Of a stretch of 64,000 nt of DNA, positions 27,412 to 37,787 are shown piece after piece. The translations under genes and the position numbers were made by a program. Within the stretch, counting starts at the first letter, position 1. Every line of letters starts with the position of its first letter. The DNA comes from Roseiarcus sp963717215 (lineage in GTDB: Bacteria > Pseudomonadota > Alphaproteobacteria > Rhizobiales > Beijerinckiaceae), in the NCBI GenBank assembly GCA_963717215.1, contig CAVQVS010000004.1, positions 62,001-126,000 on the forward strand. Reading direction: 5' to 3'. The notes below the pieces were generated by a model that saw nothing but the letters and a program-made list of their open reading frames with translations, had not been told where the DNA came from and searched no databases.

Positions 27412-30310
27412 CTATCTCGTCCCGACGTCGCAATCCTGACAGCCCTTGTCGGCGAGCCGCTTGACGAGGCGCTCGAACTGCTTCCGATTTGCGGGATGAT
27501 CCAGCTGATGGTCGAGCGCCTTCTGCACCACGGGCGACAGCCACCAGCTCATCGACAAGTCCGGCATCGTGAACGTGTCTCCCGTCGGATACACCCCGAC
27601 GGGAAAGAAACTCGCATATCTCGCATCGCAGGGGTCGTGCGAGTGCGCGTTCCATTCCGTGAGGCGGCGTTTTAGCGTCAGGGTGGCTTCGTCCCCGTGT
27701 CCGTCGCGGGTATGGAACAGGCCCGCAAGCGGAGCATAGCCGATCTCGACCGCGCGCTCCAAGATGCTGTCCGACTCCGCCGGATTGACATCGAGAGTGA
27801 CGGCGTTACACGCGATCTCAGCCTCGCCGCCCCCATTCTTGACCTTTTCGACCTTCTCGACTGTCGGACCATTGGAAATCGAGAGCACAATTGGCGTGAG
27901 GCCCAACGCCCTGAGTCCCGCAGCCACATCGAGCCCGGTTGTGAGGCCGGAATTCTCGAAGTAGCCACCGTCGACAATCTCGTCTCCGCGCGCCTTGTCC
28001 GCATGCGCATGCGCCGCGGGCGAGATGATTGGAAAGCGCGCGCTGAGGAACGCCGCCGTCGAAAGACGCACATTGGCGGTTGGCGGCGCACTCGAATCGG
28101 ACTTGCAAGCGCCCGCCTGATCCGGCTCGCCCGGCGAACATCGGAAAATGTCGAGCAGATCATAGGCCCAGGCATGGAGCGCCTGACGGGCGCCGTTTTT
28201 GTCCTCGTACGATGGCTCGATCTCAGAGGCGATTATCCGGCGGCCGCTCTGCACCGACGTCCCGTTCAGCAGCAGCAGCGGGGTCCAGCGGCCGTCCGGC
28301 ATGGGCGCGGCAAACGGCCTGCACAGCCCTTTGTCGATCGTCGCCACTCCGCACTCAACCTCATGTGGATTGCCCGAGATTTTCGACCGATAGACGCGTT
28401 CCGCCGCCTTCTCGAGCAGCACCGCGCGGTCTCCCCATTTGTCGGGATTTGTGAAAAAGGAGACAGGCGGAGCGAACTGATCGCGAAAAGAGAGGCCGAC
28501 AAATGCGGGCGACAGATAGTCGCCCGCCACGAGTTGCGAGAGGCAGTCTTGCCAGCCCTTGGAGACGGCGCAGGGTGGTCCGGAGGTGGCGCTCTCGCCC
28601 GCGTCGAGAAGGGCGGCCTTGACGGCGGTGAGCCCGAGCGACCCGCCGGAGACCCCAGAAAAGGCGAAGATGCAGCGCGCGGGGTTTTTTGCGTCCACGC
28701 ATAGCGATTGCGCGGGATCCCCGTCCGCGTGAGCCTTCAGGCGATCGAGAAGGGCGCCGACCACCGCGGCGCTGAAATAGCCGGCGCGGCTTGCGCCGCC
28801 GTCCGCCGCGATGACCAAGGCGGGAGGGCAGGCCTCGGGCCTGTCCTTACACGAGTTCGCGGCCATCCACGCCTTGACCGCGCTTTGAAGGCTTATCTGG
28901 GCAGGCGGGGCCTTCAATGGAATTGGCCGGATGTCGTTGAACCGTGCGTTCAAGGCCGTGAGGCCGACAATCGCTGCAAGGAACAGGCCGAGGATCGGCT
29001 TGCGAGCGCGGTCAGACCACCGCCCAAGCCAGCCGAACAGGAGCACGCCACTGCCCAGCACGATCGGCGCAAGCGCCGCCCGGTCGATGCGCTGCGTCGT
29101 CACGAGCGGCGCGCTCACCAGGAAAAGGAAGACGATCGACGTTGCGACCGCGCATACCACGACGACCGCCTGCGACCGATTCTGGCTATTGAGGAAGCGC
29201 TCGACGAAATTGCGCCGCTTCAGCACGATCGCGAAGACGAAGCCCAAGGTCGCCCAGCCGCCAAGCGACAGCCATACGAATTGTTTTGGAAGGGCTCCTT
29301 CAAGGCGCCAGGCGTAGCGCGTCTCCACGGCGGCGCCGAATATGCCGAGGAGGACCGCGACAACAGGAATCATGCCAAGAACGCGCGGCGTCCAGCACGC
29401 AAGGCGACTTCGACTCGAACTCGCGGACGTACCACGCAGCGTTCTCGCCTTCGACCGCGGCGCGCGCCGCATAGTGGACTGGCAACGCCCACACGAACGC
29501 CAGCGCAAGAAAGGCGCAAACCCAGAAGCCGACGTTCCACCATCCCTGACCGGCGTAGGTGTCGTCGGCGAACAGGTCCTGCGCCTGGATGACCGAGAGG
29601 AAGAGATAGTAGCCCGCTAGCGCGCTGACGACGCTGACGCGGCAGGCCCACAAGACACGCGCGACGCCCGGCTGGAAGCACGCCCAGAGGAAGACGCCGA
29701 CCGGCCAGAGCTTCAGCGCGCCATAGAAGGCGTCATAGGCCTGGTCGTGGAAGAATTTTGTGAAGAAACCCAGCAACGCGGGCAATGCAAGGAAGATCGC
29801 GGCGAACTTCAGCAACGTCCATCCGCTCGCCTGCCTCGCGAGGCTGCGATCGACAGGTGGACCGGCCGACAGAATGCGCTTGAGCGTCCTGTCCTCGAGA
29901 ACGTCCGAGATGCCGTAGATGGCGCTCATGAGGGCGCAGAAGAGCGCGAGCCGGCCGCCGAAAGGGTCGAGCGGCATGAATGGCCGGAGGGCGAGGTTGC
30001 CGAGGAGGAGCGCCGCCGCAAGCGCGACGGCGAAACGCTGATCGAGGCCGAGCGTTGGATCGATGTAGCGGTTGATCGCGGATGCGCCGCCTCCGGCCGT
30101 CGCCGCCTGAGCCGCGTGCATGAAGCGATTCAGGTAATTTGCGCCATACCCCAGCTTCTCCTCCGGCAACCGCAGGCGGGTCGGCGCGAGCGCGCTACGG
30201 ATCGCCATGTAATTCGGGGCGTTCCTGACAAGAAAATAAAGGGATGTCAGCAAAGCGATCGTTGGAACTGCTATCGCGATCGTAAGAACCAAGGTCGAAT
30301 TAGGGGACAC
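27412..30310 (-). CDS. Multi-TM patatin-like phospholipase (one frameshift)
   Basis: Predicted membrane-anchored lipid acyl hydrolase of about 965 residues. The first half (30310 to about 28930) holds some ten hydrophobic segments; the second half is a patatin domain with AADGGASRAGYFSAA (oxyanion glycines), GVSGGSLG (nucleophile Ser in GxSxG) and VDGGYFENSG (catalytic Asp), so the Ser/Asp dyad is complete. The protein is split by a phase change near 29400: reading ENAAWYVREFESKS in one phase joins RLACWTPRVLGMIPVVAVLL in the next. It ends 15 bases before the duplicated prfC end. Membrane-spanning patatins of this build are poorly described; a role in lipid turnover or in defence is open. Confidence 0.8.
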
Positions 30311-30555
30311 GCTCGCCTCCCAAATAAAATTTCGTCCAAATCCGTGCGACGCTCGAGCCGCTCAGCCTCCGCATGGAATGCGTCGAGAATCTGAGACTGA
30401 CGATAGCGTCCCCGTGTTTCACAATGAATGCTGTCAACCTGCACTAGATTGACATGACAACTTGATGCGCCGGAATAGTCCCGCGGCTAAAGTGTAAATT
30501 ACAATAACTGACGGCAAATTCAATAACGTTTGAGATTGGTTTGCAATAGGTAAGT
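30311..30555. other. AT-rich intergenic segment at the prfC 3' side
   Basis: About 245 bases between the patatin gene start and the prfC stop. From about 30420 the sequence becomes distinctly AT-rich compared with the genes around it. It should contain the patatin promoter and the prfC terminator. I see no integrase, tRNA or clear hairpin in it. The composition jump at the prfC boundary agrees with a junction between core and inserted DNA. Confidence 0.45.
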
Positions 30556-32136
30556 TTACGCCGCCGCCTTCTGATAGTCCTTGATGTCGGCGAAGGTGAT
30601 CTTCGGCCAGCGCTCCTGGTCATAGCGAAGGTTGAAGGCGCTCGACGCCATGAACACCGGCGCGCCGTCCAGATCAGAGGCGATCGAGGACGGATAGGCG
30701 TCGAGGAATTTGCCCATTTCCGTCTTGTCGCTTGACGAGACCCAGCGGCAGATCTCGAAGCGGCTCGGCTCGAACGTGACCGGCAAGCCGTATTCGGCAT
30801 TGAGCCGCTCGGTGAGCACGTCGAGTTGCAAGGCTCCCACGACGCCAACGATCGCCGCCGCGCCGTCATGGGGCAGGAACACTTGGACGACGCCTTCTTC
30901 CGCCATCTGTTGCAGAGCCTCGCGCAGCTTCTTGGCCTTCATCGCGTCCGCGAGTTTGACCCGGCGCAGAATTTCCGGGGCGAAGCTCGGCACGCCGCGA
31001 AAGACGATCGGCTCGCCCTCGCTCAAGGTGTCGCCGATCCGCAAAAGCCCATGATTGGGGATGCCGACGACGTCGCCGGCGAACGCCTCCTCCGCGAGCG
31101 AGCGATCCTGGGCGAAGAAGAATTGCGGCGCCGACAGCGTGACCGGCTTGCCGGTGCGGACGAGCTTTGCCCGCATGCCGCGCTGGAGCTTGCCCGAGCA
31201 GATCCGCATGAAGGCGATGCGGTCGCGATGGTTGGGATCCATGTTGGCCTGGATCTTGAACACGAAGCCGGTCATCTTCGGCTCATCCGCCTGCACTGTG
31301 CGGCTCTGCGCTTCCTGCGCGCGGGGGCTCGGCGCGAATTCGGCCAGAGCGTCGATGAGATCCTTGACGCCGAAATCCTTGAGCGCGCTGCCCCACAGGA
31401 CTGGGGTCATATGGCCTTCGAGAAAGGCTTTCTTGTCGAAAGCCTTGAGCCCCTCGACGGCGAGGTTGAGCTCTTCGATCGCCTGGGCGCGCTCGTGTTC
31501 GGGCAGGAGCTCGGCGACGCGCGGATCGTCGGGGCCATTGACGGCGAACGTCAGGGCGTCCTTGCCGAGCGGCGTGAGGCGGCTGCGCCGGATGTCATAG
31601 GCGCCGGCGAGCGAGCGCCCGCGGCCGATCGTCCAGGTGAGCGGCGCGGTGTCGAGCGCAAGGGTCTTCTCGATCTCGTCGAGGAGATCGAACGGATCAC
31701 GGGTCTCGCGGTCCATCTTGTTGATGAAGGTGACGATCGGGATATCGCGCAGCCGGCACACCTCGAACAATTTTCGCGTGCGCGCCTCGATGCCCTTGGC
31801 CGCGTCGATGACCATGACGGCCGAGTCGACCGCGGTCAGGGTCCGGTAGGTGTCCTCGGAAAAGTCTTCGTGGCCAGGCGTGTCGAGCAGGTTGAAGACG
31901 CAATCGCCATATTCGAACGTCATCACAGAGGTCACCACCGAAATGCCGCGGTCGCGCTCGATGCCCATCCAGTCGGAGCGGGTCTGGCGGCGATTGGCCT
32001 TGGCGCGCACTTCGCCGGCGAGCTGAATGGCGCCGCCAAACAACAGCAACTTTTCAGTCAGGGTCGTCTTGCCGGCGTCGGGGTGCGAGATGATCGCGAA
32101 GGTGCGTCGGCGCGCGACGGGGTTCGGGTCAGTCAT
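30556..32136 (-). CDS. prfC: Peptide chain release factor 3 (RF3)
   Basis: GTPase that recycles RF1/RF2 from the ribosome after termination. The 526-residue protein has all G motifs: HPDAGKTTLTEK (P-loop), the DRGISVVTSV switch region, DTPGHEDFSED (G3) and NKMDRETRDP (G4), followed by the domain II and III blocks seen in bacterial RF3. Start at ATG 32136 (MTDPNPVARRRTFAIISHPD) is preferred over the longer open frame upstream because the family begins just before this point. A diverged copy of its last 44 codons lies at 27263-27397. Length is as expected (E. coli RF3 has 529 residues). Confidence 0.97.
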   Translation of the reverse strand: MTDPNPVARRRTFAIISHPDAGKTTLTEKLLLFGGAIQLAGEVRAKANRRQTRSDWMGIERDRGISVVTSVMTFEYGDCVFNLLDTPGHEDFSEDTYRTLTAVDSAVMVIDAAKGIEARTRKLFEVCRLRDIPIVTFINKMDRETRDPFDLLDEIEKTLALDTAPLTWTIGRGRSLAGAYDIRRSRLTPLGKDALTFAVNGPDDPRVAELLPEHERAQAIEELNLAVEGLKAFDKKAFLEGHMTPVLWGSALKDFGVKDLIDALAEFAPSPRAQEAQSRTVQADEPKMTGFVFKIQANMDPNHRDRIAFMRICSGKLQRGMRAKLVRTGKPVTLSAPQFFFAQDRSLAEEAFAGDVVGIPNHGLLRIGDTLSEGEPIVFRGVPSFAPEILRRVKLADAMKAKKLREALQQMAEEGVVQVFLPHDGAAAIVGVVGALQLDVLTERLNAEYGLPVTFEPSRFEICRWVSSSDKTEMGKFLDAYPSSIASDLDGAPVFMASSAFNLRYDQERWPKITFADIKDYQKAAA

Positions 32137-32393
32137 GGTCTTCGGGTTGTAGGGAAGAAGCCCCTTACTTAGTGCGGATGGGCTGGAGAGGGAAGGGTGC
32201 GCGTGCTTGAGGGCGTCGAGGCCGGGCGAGGGAAGGAGCGCCGCAGACCCCATCGATCGGACAGCGCCTTCATCTGGCTTTGGATTCTCCGCCCAAACCA
32301 TATTGTCCGATACGTTTGGTATGGGTTATGAACTTGATATTGACGCGCCCGCAAAAACACCAGTGAGACGAATGCGCCGCGCGCGGAGGAGGA

Positions 32394-33395
32394 ATGGATC
32401 GCAAGTGGCTGCCGCTCAACGCGCTCAGAGCGTTTGAAGCGGCCGGACAACATCTCAGCTTCACCGCCGCCGCCAATAGCCTGACGGTCGCGCAGAGCGC
32501 GGTCAGCCGTCACGTGATCGTGCTCGAGAATTTTCTCGGCGTCTCGCTGTTCGAGCGGCGCCCCCAACAGCTGGTGCTGACCGACGCGGGGCGGCACATC
32601 CTGCCTGTCGTTTCGAAGTCCTTCGATCGCATCGATCAGGCGCTCGGCGAAGTCATCAAGGAGAAGGGGCGGCCGAAGCGGGTGCTGAAAGTCGCTCTGC
32701 CGACCTCGTTCGCGCACCGCCTCGCCATTCCCATCTTGCGCGATTTCCGCTCCGAAAACGCCGGGATCTCGCTCGAGATCGTCTCCAAGCCGACGACCGG
32801 GCCGGAAGTGGACGGCGATATCGACATCGCCATCGTCTATTCCGAGCCCCGCGTCACCGACGCGATCCACGATCTTTTATGGATGGTGCGCTCGACGCTT
32901 CTTTGCAGCCCCAAGCTGCTCGAAGGGATCGACGCCAGCGATCCGGCGCGGCTTATCGCCGCGAACGACCTCCTGCACCTCAAGATCGATGGCCGGCAGC
33001 GCCATTTTTTTTGGGAAATGTTCGTGCGCTCGATCGGGCGCCCCGATATCGCCGTCGATCGCGGCCTGGTGTTCGACACCCAGCAGCTCGCGGCCCAGTA
33101 CGCGATGATGGGCGATGGGCTTGCGCTGCTCGATCCACTCCTGTTTCACGAGGAGATCAAGGCCGGTCGGCTGGTGCGCCCCTTCGATCTCTGGATTGAC
33201 GAAGGCTACGGCTATTATCTGACCACCCATCCCGAGGACCTGAGCAACGAGGCGGTAGCCTTGTTCCGCTCCTGGCTGATTGCGCGGTTTTCTGGCGGCG
33301 CGCCAGCTCCGGCGCCGGAGCCGGAACCCGCCGCCGAAGGGCCAAAGCTGCAAGGCGCCCCGGCCGAGCCGCCAAAACTGCGCGCGGCGAAATAG
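32394..33395 (+). CDS. LysR-family transcriptional regulator (GcvA type)
   Basis: DNA-binding regulator of 333 residues. The N-terminal winged HTH is of the GcvA subgroup (LPLNALRAFEAAGQHLSFTA, AVSRHVIVLE), followed by the periplasmic-binding-protein-like effector domain. The last 35 residues form an unusual Pro/Ala/Glu-rich tail (APAPEPEPAAEGP) not present in most relatives. GGAGGAGGA precedes the ATG. It is directly upstream of and codirectional with the MttB-family methyltransferase, so it probably regulates that unit and itself. The AT-rich stretch 32290-32345 upstream contains ATAC-N5-GTAT (around 32310), a possible binding half-site arrangement. Confidence 0.9.
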   Translation: MDRKWLPLNALRAFEAAGQHLSFTAAANSLTVAQSAVSRHVIVLENFLGVSLFERRPQQLVLTDAGRHILPVVSKSFDRIDQALGEVIKEKGRPKRVLKVALPTSFAHRLAIPILRDFRSENAGISLEIVSKPTTGPEVDGDIDIAIVYSEPRVTDAIHDLLWMVRSTLLCSPKLLEGIDASDPARLIAANDLLHLKIDGRQRHFFWEMFVRSIGRPDIAVDRGLVFDTQQLAAQYAMMGDGLALLDPLLFHEEIKAGRLVRPFDLWIDEGYGYYLTTHPEDLSNEAVALFRSWLIARFSGGAPAPAPEPEPAAEGPKLQGAPAEPPKLRAAK

Positions 33396-33527
33396 CAGCG
33401 CGAGCTTCTCGCACAAATTGACATGCTGAGACGCCATTTTGGCGTGCGTGTGGGTCAGCCGGCTGCGCTAGACTAACCTTGCGGCGAATCGCGATCGGCG
33501 CTCTCTGACGGGACTCTGGGGACTTTG

Positions 33528-35080
33528 ATGACGACGGGTTCGCCGCCGCAGGACACGGGGCGCCGGCGCCGGCGCACGGCCGAGCGCGGCGGAGGGTCTG
33601 GCGCGCCTCACCCCGTTGGCCAGCCGGAGTCGCCGTTCGCTCCGCTCGACCTTATCTCGCGTGACGAGCTCGAATCGATCCATCAGGCCGCGCTCGCCGT
33701 GCTGAAAGAGATCGGGATCGACTTCCTGCACGATGAAGCGCGCGCAATGCTGAAGGACGCTGGCGCGGATGTCGATCCAGCCTCGCGCCGCGTTCGCTTC
33801 GAGCCTGCCCTGGTTGAGGCGCATATCGGCCTCGCGCCGCAGGCGTTCAGGCTGCACGCGCGCAATTCCATGCGCAATCTTTCAATCGGCGGTCGGCACG
33901 TCGCCTTCGGCACCGTGGCGAGCGCGCCAAATTCGTTTGATCGGGCGGGGGACGGCGGCCCGGCGCCCGACGCGACTATCAGAACTTCATACGCCTGGGT
34001 CAGAGTTTCGACTCGATTCATTTCATCGGCGGCTATCCAGTCGAGCCGATCGACATTCCCGCCTCGATCCGCCATCTCGACGCGTTGTTCGACATGCTGA
34101 CGCTATCCGACAAGCCGGTCCACGCTTACAGCCTCGGGCGCGAGCGCAACCTGGACGCCATCGAGATGGTCAAGATTGCGCGTGGGCTCGACGACGAGAC
34201 GCTGGGGCGGGAGCCCTCGCTCTTCACGGTCATCAACTCGTCGTCGCCACTGAGGCTCGACACGCCGATGCTGGAAGGGATCCTCCAGATGGCGCGCCGC
34301 AACCAGGTGGTGGTGATGACGCCGTTCACGCTCGCCGGCGCGATGGCTCCGGTCACGCTCGCAGGCGCGCTCGCGCAGCAGCACGCCGAGGCGCTTGCGG
34401 GCCTCGTCCTGACCCAGGTGGCGCGGCCAGGCGCGCCGTTCGTCTATGGCGGATTCACCTCGAACGTCGATATGAAGTCGGGCTCGCCGGCCTTCGGCAC
34501 GCCCGAATATATGAAGACGGCGATCGTCGGCGGCCAGCTGGCGCGTCGCCTCGGCCTGCCTTATCGCTCCTCGAACGCCAACGCCGCCAATTCGCTCGAC
34601 GCCCAGGCCGCCTACGAGAGCGTATTCTCGCTCTGGGGCGCGATCATGGGCGGCGTCAACTTTCTCATGCATGGCGCGGGCTGGATGGAGGGCGGGTTGC
34701 AAGCCTCGTTCGAGAAGATGGCGCTCGACGCCGATCTCTTGGCGATGGTCGCCGACTTCTTGCGGCCGTTGCGCGTCGATGATGCGGAGCTGGCGCTCGA
34801 GGCGATGCGGGAAGTCGGCCCCGGGGGGCATTTCTTCGGCGCCGAGCACACGCAGTCGCGCTACCGCACCGCCTTTTTTGCGCCGGCCATCTCTGACTGG
34901 CGCAACTATGAGACTTGGCGCGAAGCGGGCTCGCCGACCGCGATCGACGCGGCCGAGCGCATCGTCGCCGACCGCTTGCGCGATTTCGTCGCGCCGCCGC
35001 TCGAGGCTGAGCGCCTCGAGGCGCTGACCGCCTTCGTCGCCCGCCGCAAAGAAGAAGGCGGCGCGCCGACCGACTTTTGA
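33528..35080 (+). CDS. MttB-family (trimethylamine methyltransferase-like) protein, one frameshift
   Basis: Member of the MttB superfamily of corrinoid-dependent methyltransferases acting on methylated amines; the non-pyrrolysine branch includes glycine-betaine methyltransferase. The N-terminal 140 residues (LISRDELESIHQAALAVLKE) and the C-terminal part from 33975 (DYQNFIRLGQSFDSIHFIGG, then YEDKP-type barrel blocks and AAYESVFSLWGAIMGGVNF) are in different phases; the break lies in a G-rich run near 33950. No in-frame amber codon marks a pyrrolysine site. Repaired length is about 517 residues, normal. No corrinoid protein or reductive activase is encoded nearby. The stop overlaps the MFS start (TTGA, 35077-35080). 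Confidence 0.82.
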
Positions 35081-36267
35081 GCGCTCTCACGCCGCCGGGC
35101 GAATCCCGCACACGCCTGCACGCGGCGGTCGCCGCGATGTTCTTCGCCTTCGGCATCGGCGCGGGCCTCTGGGGCGGCGCCTCGGGCGCGATTTTGATTC
35201 GCGCTGGCGTCGATGCGGCGACGTTCGGCGTTCTCCTGACCGTCTACACCGGCGCCTATCTCATCGCCATGTCGGCGGGCGGGGCGGTCGCACATCGGTT
35301 TGGCGTCGATCAGGCGCTCTCCGTCTCGGCGATCCTCTTTGGCGCGGCGCTCTGCGCGCTGCTCGACGCCACGAGCGAGGCCTGGGTCGCGATCGCCCTG
35401 ATCGTCGCGGGATTCGTCGGCGGCGTCGTCGACCTGCTCATGAACGCCGAGGGCGCGCGGATCGAGCGCCGGCTCGGCCGCCCGATCCTGGCTCGGCTGC
35501 ACGCCGCGGCGTCCTCCGGCATGGCGCTCGGCGCGATCCTCGGCAGTTTGATCGTCGTCGGGCCGGCGCCCTGGGCGGCAGGCCTCGTCGCTGCGCTCGG
35601 GCTTGCCGGGGCGGGCGTCGCCTACCATCGCGCAGCGAGGGCCGATCGTCCCCCTTCGGCTGCGGTTGGCTCGATCGGACGAAGCGGATTGTCCTTCGCG
35701 CCGGCTCTGATCGGGCTTGGAATCGTGGTCGGCGTCTCGATCGCGGCGGAACTCGCGGCGTCGGTGTGGTCGTCGCTGCTGTTGCGCGAAGAAGCGCCGA
35801 AGCTGGCGGCGATTTCCGGCCTCGGCGCGGCGTTCTTTTCCGCTTGCCAGGCGGCGCTGCGCTTCAATGTCGACACGATCCGCCTTCGGGTCAGCGACCT
35901 TCGCATCATCATCGCTTCGTTTGCGATCGCGGCGGCCGGCTTTGCTCTGGTCAGCACACAGGCCGGGTTCGCGGCAAGCGTCGCGGGCTTCGCCCTGATC
36001 GGCTTGGGCACCGGGCCTATCGTCCCATGCGGCTTCGCGCTGGCCGCGCGTCAGGCGGCGGCCGGGCCTGCGGTGGGGCTTGCCTCCGCCTCGCTGTTCA
36101 GCGCGCTGACCCGCCTTCCGGCGCCCTTGGCGACCGGAGCGATTGCGCAAGAATTGTCCCTGTCAGCCGCGTTCGCCGCATTCGCGCTTGCGTTGGTCAC
36201 GACGGCGGTCGCCGTGTCGATCGTCGCGGCCATCGGCCGCGCGCGGCGAGGGCCGCGCAAAGCGTAA
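35077..36267 (+). CDS. MFS transporter
   Basis: Major facilitator superfamily permease of 396 residues with about twelve predicted TM helices. The start is a TTG that overlaps the MttB stop by four bases, so translation is coupled. The sequence GAGLWGGASGAILIRAGVDA, then FGVLLTVYTGAYLIAMSAGG shows the first two helices and the loop; the closest type by eye is the YbjJ/fucose-permease-like group. In this operon it is the likely importer or exporter of the methylated amine handled by the MttB-family protein; that is inference. Confidence 0.85.
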   Translation: MSALTPPGESRTRLHAAVAAMFFAFGIGAGLWGGASGAILIRAGVDAATFGVLLTVYTGAYLIAMSAGGAVAHRFGVDQALSVSAILFGAALCALLDATSEAWVAIALIVAGFVGGVVDLLMNAEGARIERRLGRPILARLHAAASSGMALGAILGSLIVVGPAPWAAGLVAALGLAGAGVAYHRAARADRPPSAAVGSIGRSGLSFAPALIGLGIVVGVSIAAELAASVWSSLLLREEAPKLAAISGLGAAFFSACQAALRFNVDTIRLRVSDLRIIIASFAIAAAGFALVSTQAGFAASVAGFALIGLGTGPIVPCGFALAARQAAAGPAVGLASASLFSALTRLPAPLATGAIAQELSLSAAFAAFALALVTTAVAVSIVAAIGRARRGPRKA

Positions 36268-36368
36268 CGGTCGGACGTCCCAGATCTGAGCATTGCTTTG
36301 GCGCCGCCGTTATTGCAGAGGAGGCCCCGCTCGCGATTGCCATCGCGAGCCGCCAAACCGGGGAATGG

Positions 36369-37784
36369 ATGCCCAAGATAAGGCCGGTGATCATGTGCGG
36401 CGGGTCCGGCACCCGCATGTGGCCCGAATCGCGGGAGAGCTTGCCTAAGCAGTTCATCCCCCTGATCGGGGAGCGCTCGACTTTTCAAACGATCGTCAGC
36501 GTGGTCAGCGACCCGGCCGTGTTCGATCCGGCGGTGATCATCACCAATATCGACTACCGCTTTCGCGTCGCCGAGCAATTGAGAGAGATCGGCGCCGAGG
36601 CGATCATCCTGCTCGAGCCGGAGAGGCGCGACAGCGCGGCGGCCGTCGGCGCCGCGGCCGCGTGGGCGGGCGCCAGCGACCCGAAAGCGGTCGTCGCCGT
36701 GCTCGCCGCCGACCATGTGTTTGAGGACGGAAAACAATTCGTCGCGCTTTGCGCGCAGGCCTACGCGGCGGCGGCGGCCGGGGAAATCGTCACCTTCGGC
36801 GTCACGCCCGACCATCCCGCCACCGGCTACGGTTACATCCATCCGGGCGCGCCGCTCGCGCTCGATCCCGCTGTGCGGCGGATCGAGCGCTTCGTCGAGA
36901 AGCCCGACGAAGCGCGCGCGCACGCGTTCATTGAAGATGGCTATCTCTGGAACTCGGGCAATTTCATCTTCCGCGCCGACGTCATGCTGGAGGAGCTTCA
37001 GCGTTTCGAGCCCGAGATCGCGGCTGCGACTGCGGCGGCGGTGTCGGCGGCGAAGAAGGACCTCGGCTTCTTCGTCCTCGACCATGCGTCCTTCGCCAAG
37101 GCTCCGAAGACCTCGATCGACTATGCGGTGATGGAGCGGACTGACAGGGCTGTGGTGTTGACCGCCGATGTTGGGTGGTCGGATGTCGGCGAGTGGTCGG
37201 CGGTCTGGCGCCTCAGTCCGCGTGACGCCAACGGAAACAGCCTGCGCGGTCGGGCGGTGGTGGTCGATTCGTCGAACGTGCTGGTGCGTTCGGAAGAGCA
37301 AGTGGTCGCCGTGGTCGGGCTGAACGACGTGGTTGTCGTCGCCACCGGCGACGCGGTCCTGGTCGCTGACCGGGCGCAGACCGCCAAGGTCAAAAAGCTC
37401 GTCGAGCTCCTCAAGGCGCAGGGTTATCCGGAAGCGACCGAGCACCGGCGCAATTACCGCCCGTGGGGCTATTATCAGAGCATCGACCAGGGCTCGCGCT
37501 ATCAGGTCAAACGCATTGTCGTGCGGCCTGGCGGGCGCCTTTCGCTGCAAAAGCACCACCACCGCGCCGAGCACTGGGTGGTTGTGCGCGGCGCCGCCGA
37601 GGTCACGCTGAACGACAAGGTGATGCTCGTTCACGAGAACGAGTCGATCTACCTGCCGATCGGCTCGACCCACCGGTTAGCCAACCCGGGCAAGATCGAC
37701 GTGGAGCTGATCGAGGTTCAGACCGGGAGCTATTTCGGCGAGGACGACATCGTCCGAGTCGACGACGTCTATAACCGGAAATGA
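36369..37784 (+). CDS. manC: Mannose-1-phosphate guanylyltransferase / mannose-6-phosphate isomerase
   Basis: Bifunctional enzyme making GDP-mannose for surface polysaccharides. The 471-residue protein has the nucleotidyltransferase start VIMCGGSGTRMWPESRESLP, then KQFIPL, the DHVF and VEKP motifs, and a C-terminal cupin isomerase domain (RPWGYYQSIDQGSRYQVKRI, then HHHRAEHWVVVRG with metal-binding His). I took ATG 36369 (MPKIRPVIMCGG); the frame stays open far upstream into the MFS gene but that part has no similarity. It may supply sugar nucleotide for the same envelope polysaccharides as the glucan synthase only in a broad sense; no operon partner is seen. Confidence 0.93.
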   Translation: MPKIRPVIMCGGSGTRMWPESRESLPKQFIPLIGERSTFQTIVSVVSDPAVFDPAVIITNIDYRFRVAEQLREIGAEAIILLEPERRDSAAAVGAAAAWAGASDPKAVVAVLAADHVFEDGKQFVALCAQAYAAAAAGEIVTFGVTPDHPATGYGYIHPGAPLALDPAVRRIERFVEKPDEARAHAFIEDGYLWNSGNFIFRADVMLEELQRFEPEIAAATAAAVSAAKKDLGFFVLDHASFAKAPKTSIDYAVMERTDRAVVLTADVGWSDVGEWSAVWRLSPRDANGNSLRGRAVVVDSSNVLVRSEEQVVAVVGLNDVVVVATGDAVLVADRAQTAKVKKLVELLKAQGYPEATEHRRNYRPWGYYQSIDQGSRYQVKRIVVRPGGRLSLQKHHHRAEHWVVVRGAAEVTLNDKVMLVHENESIYLPIGSTHRLANPGKIDVELIEVQTGSYFGEDDIVRVDDVYNRK

Positions 37785-37787
37785 GTG

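Noticed and set aside
27398..27655. Extension of the prfC-like fragment into a 130-codon reading frame
   Set aside because: Similarity to RF3 stops at about 27400; the rest is the antisense-phase shadow of the patatin gene end.
27398..30555. Calling the prfC-flanked segment an integrative conjugative element
   Set aside because: No integrase, excisionase or transfer genes are present; only the repeat structure supports insertion.
33528..35080. Pyrrolysine-containing MttB
   Set aside because: No internal in-frame TAG at the expected place; the frame break is a phase change, not an amber codon.
35766..36368. Long in-frame extension upstream of manC inside the MFS gene
   Set aside because: It is the alternate phase of the MFS coding sequence; the family N-terminus begins at 36369.
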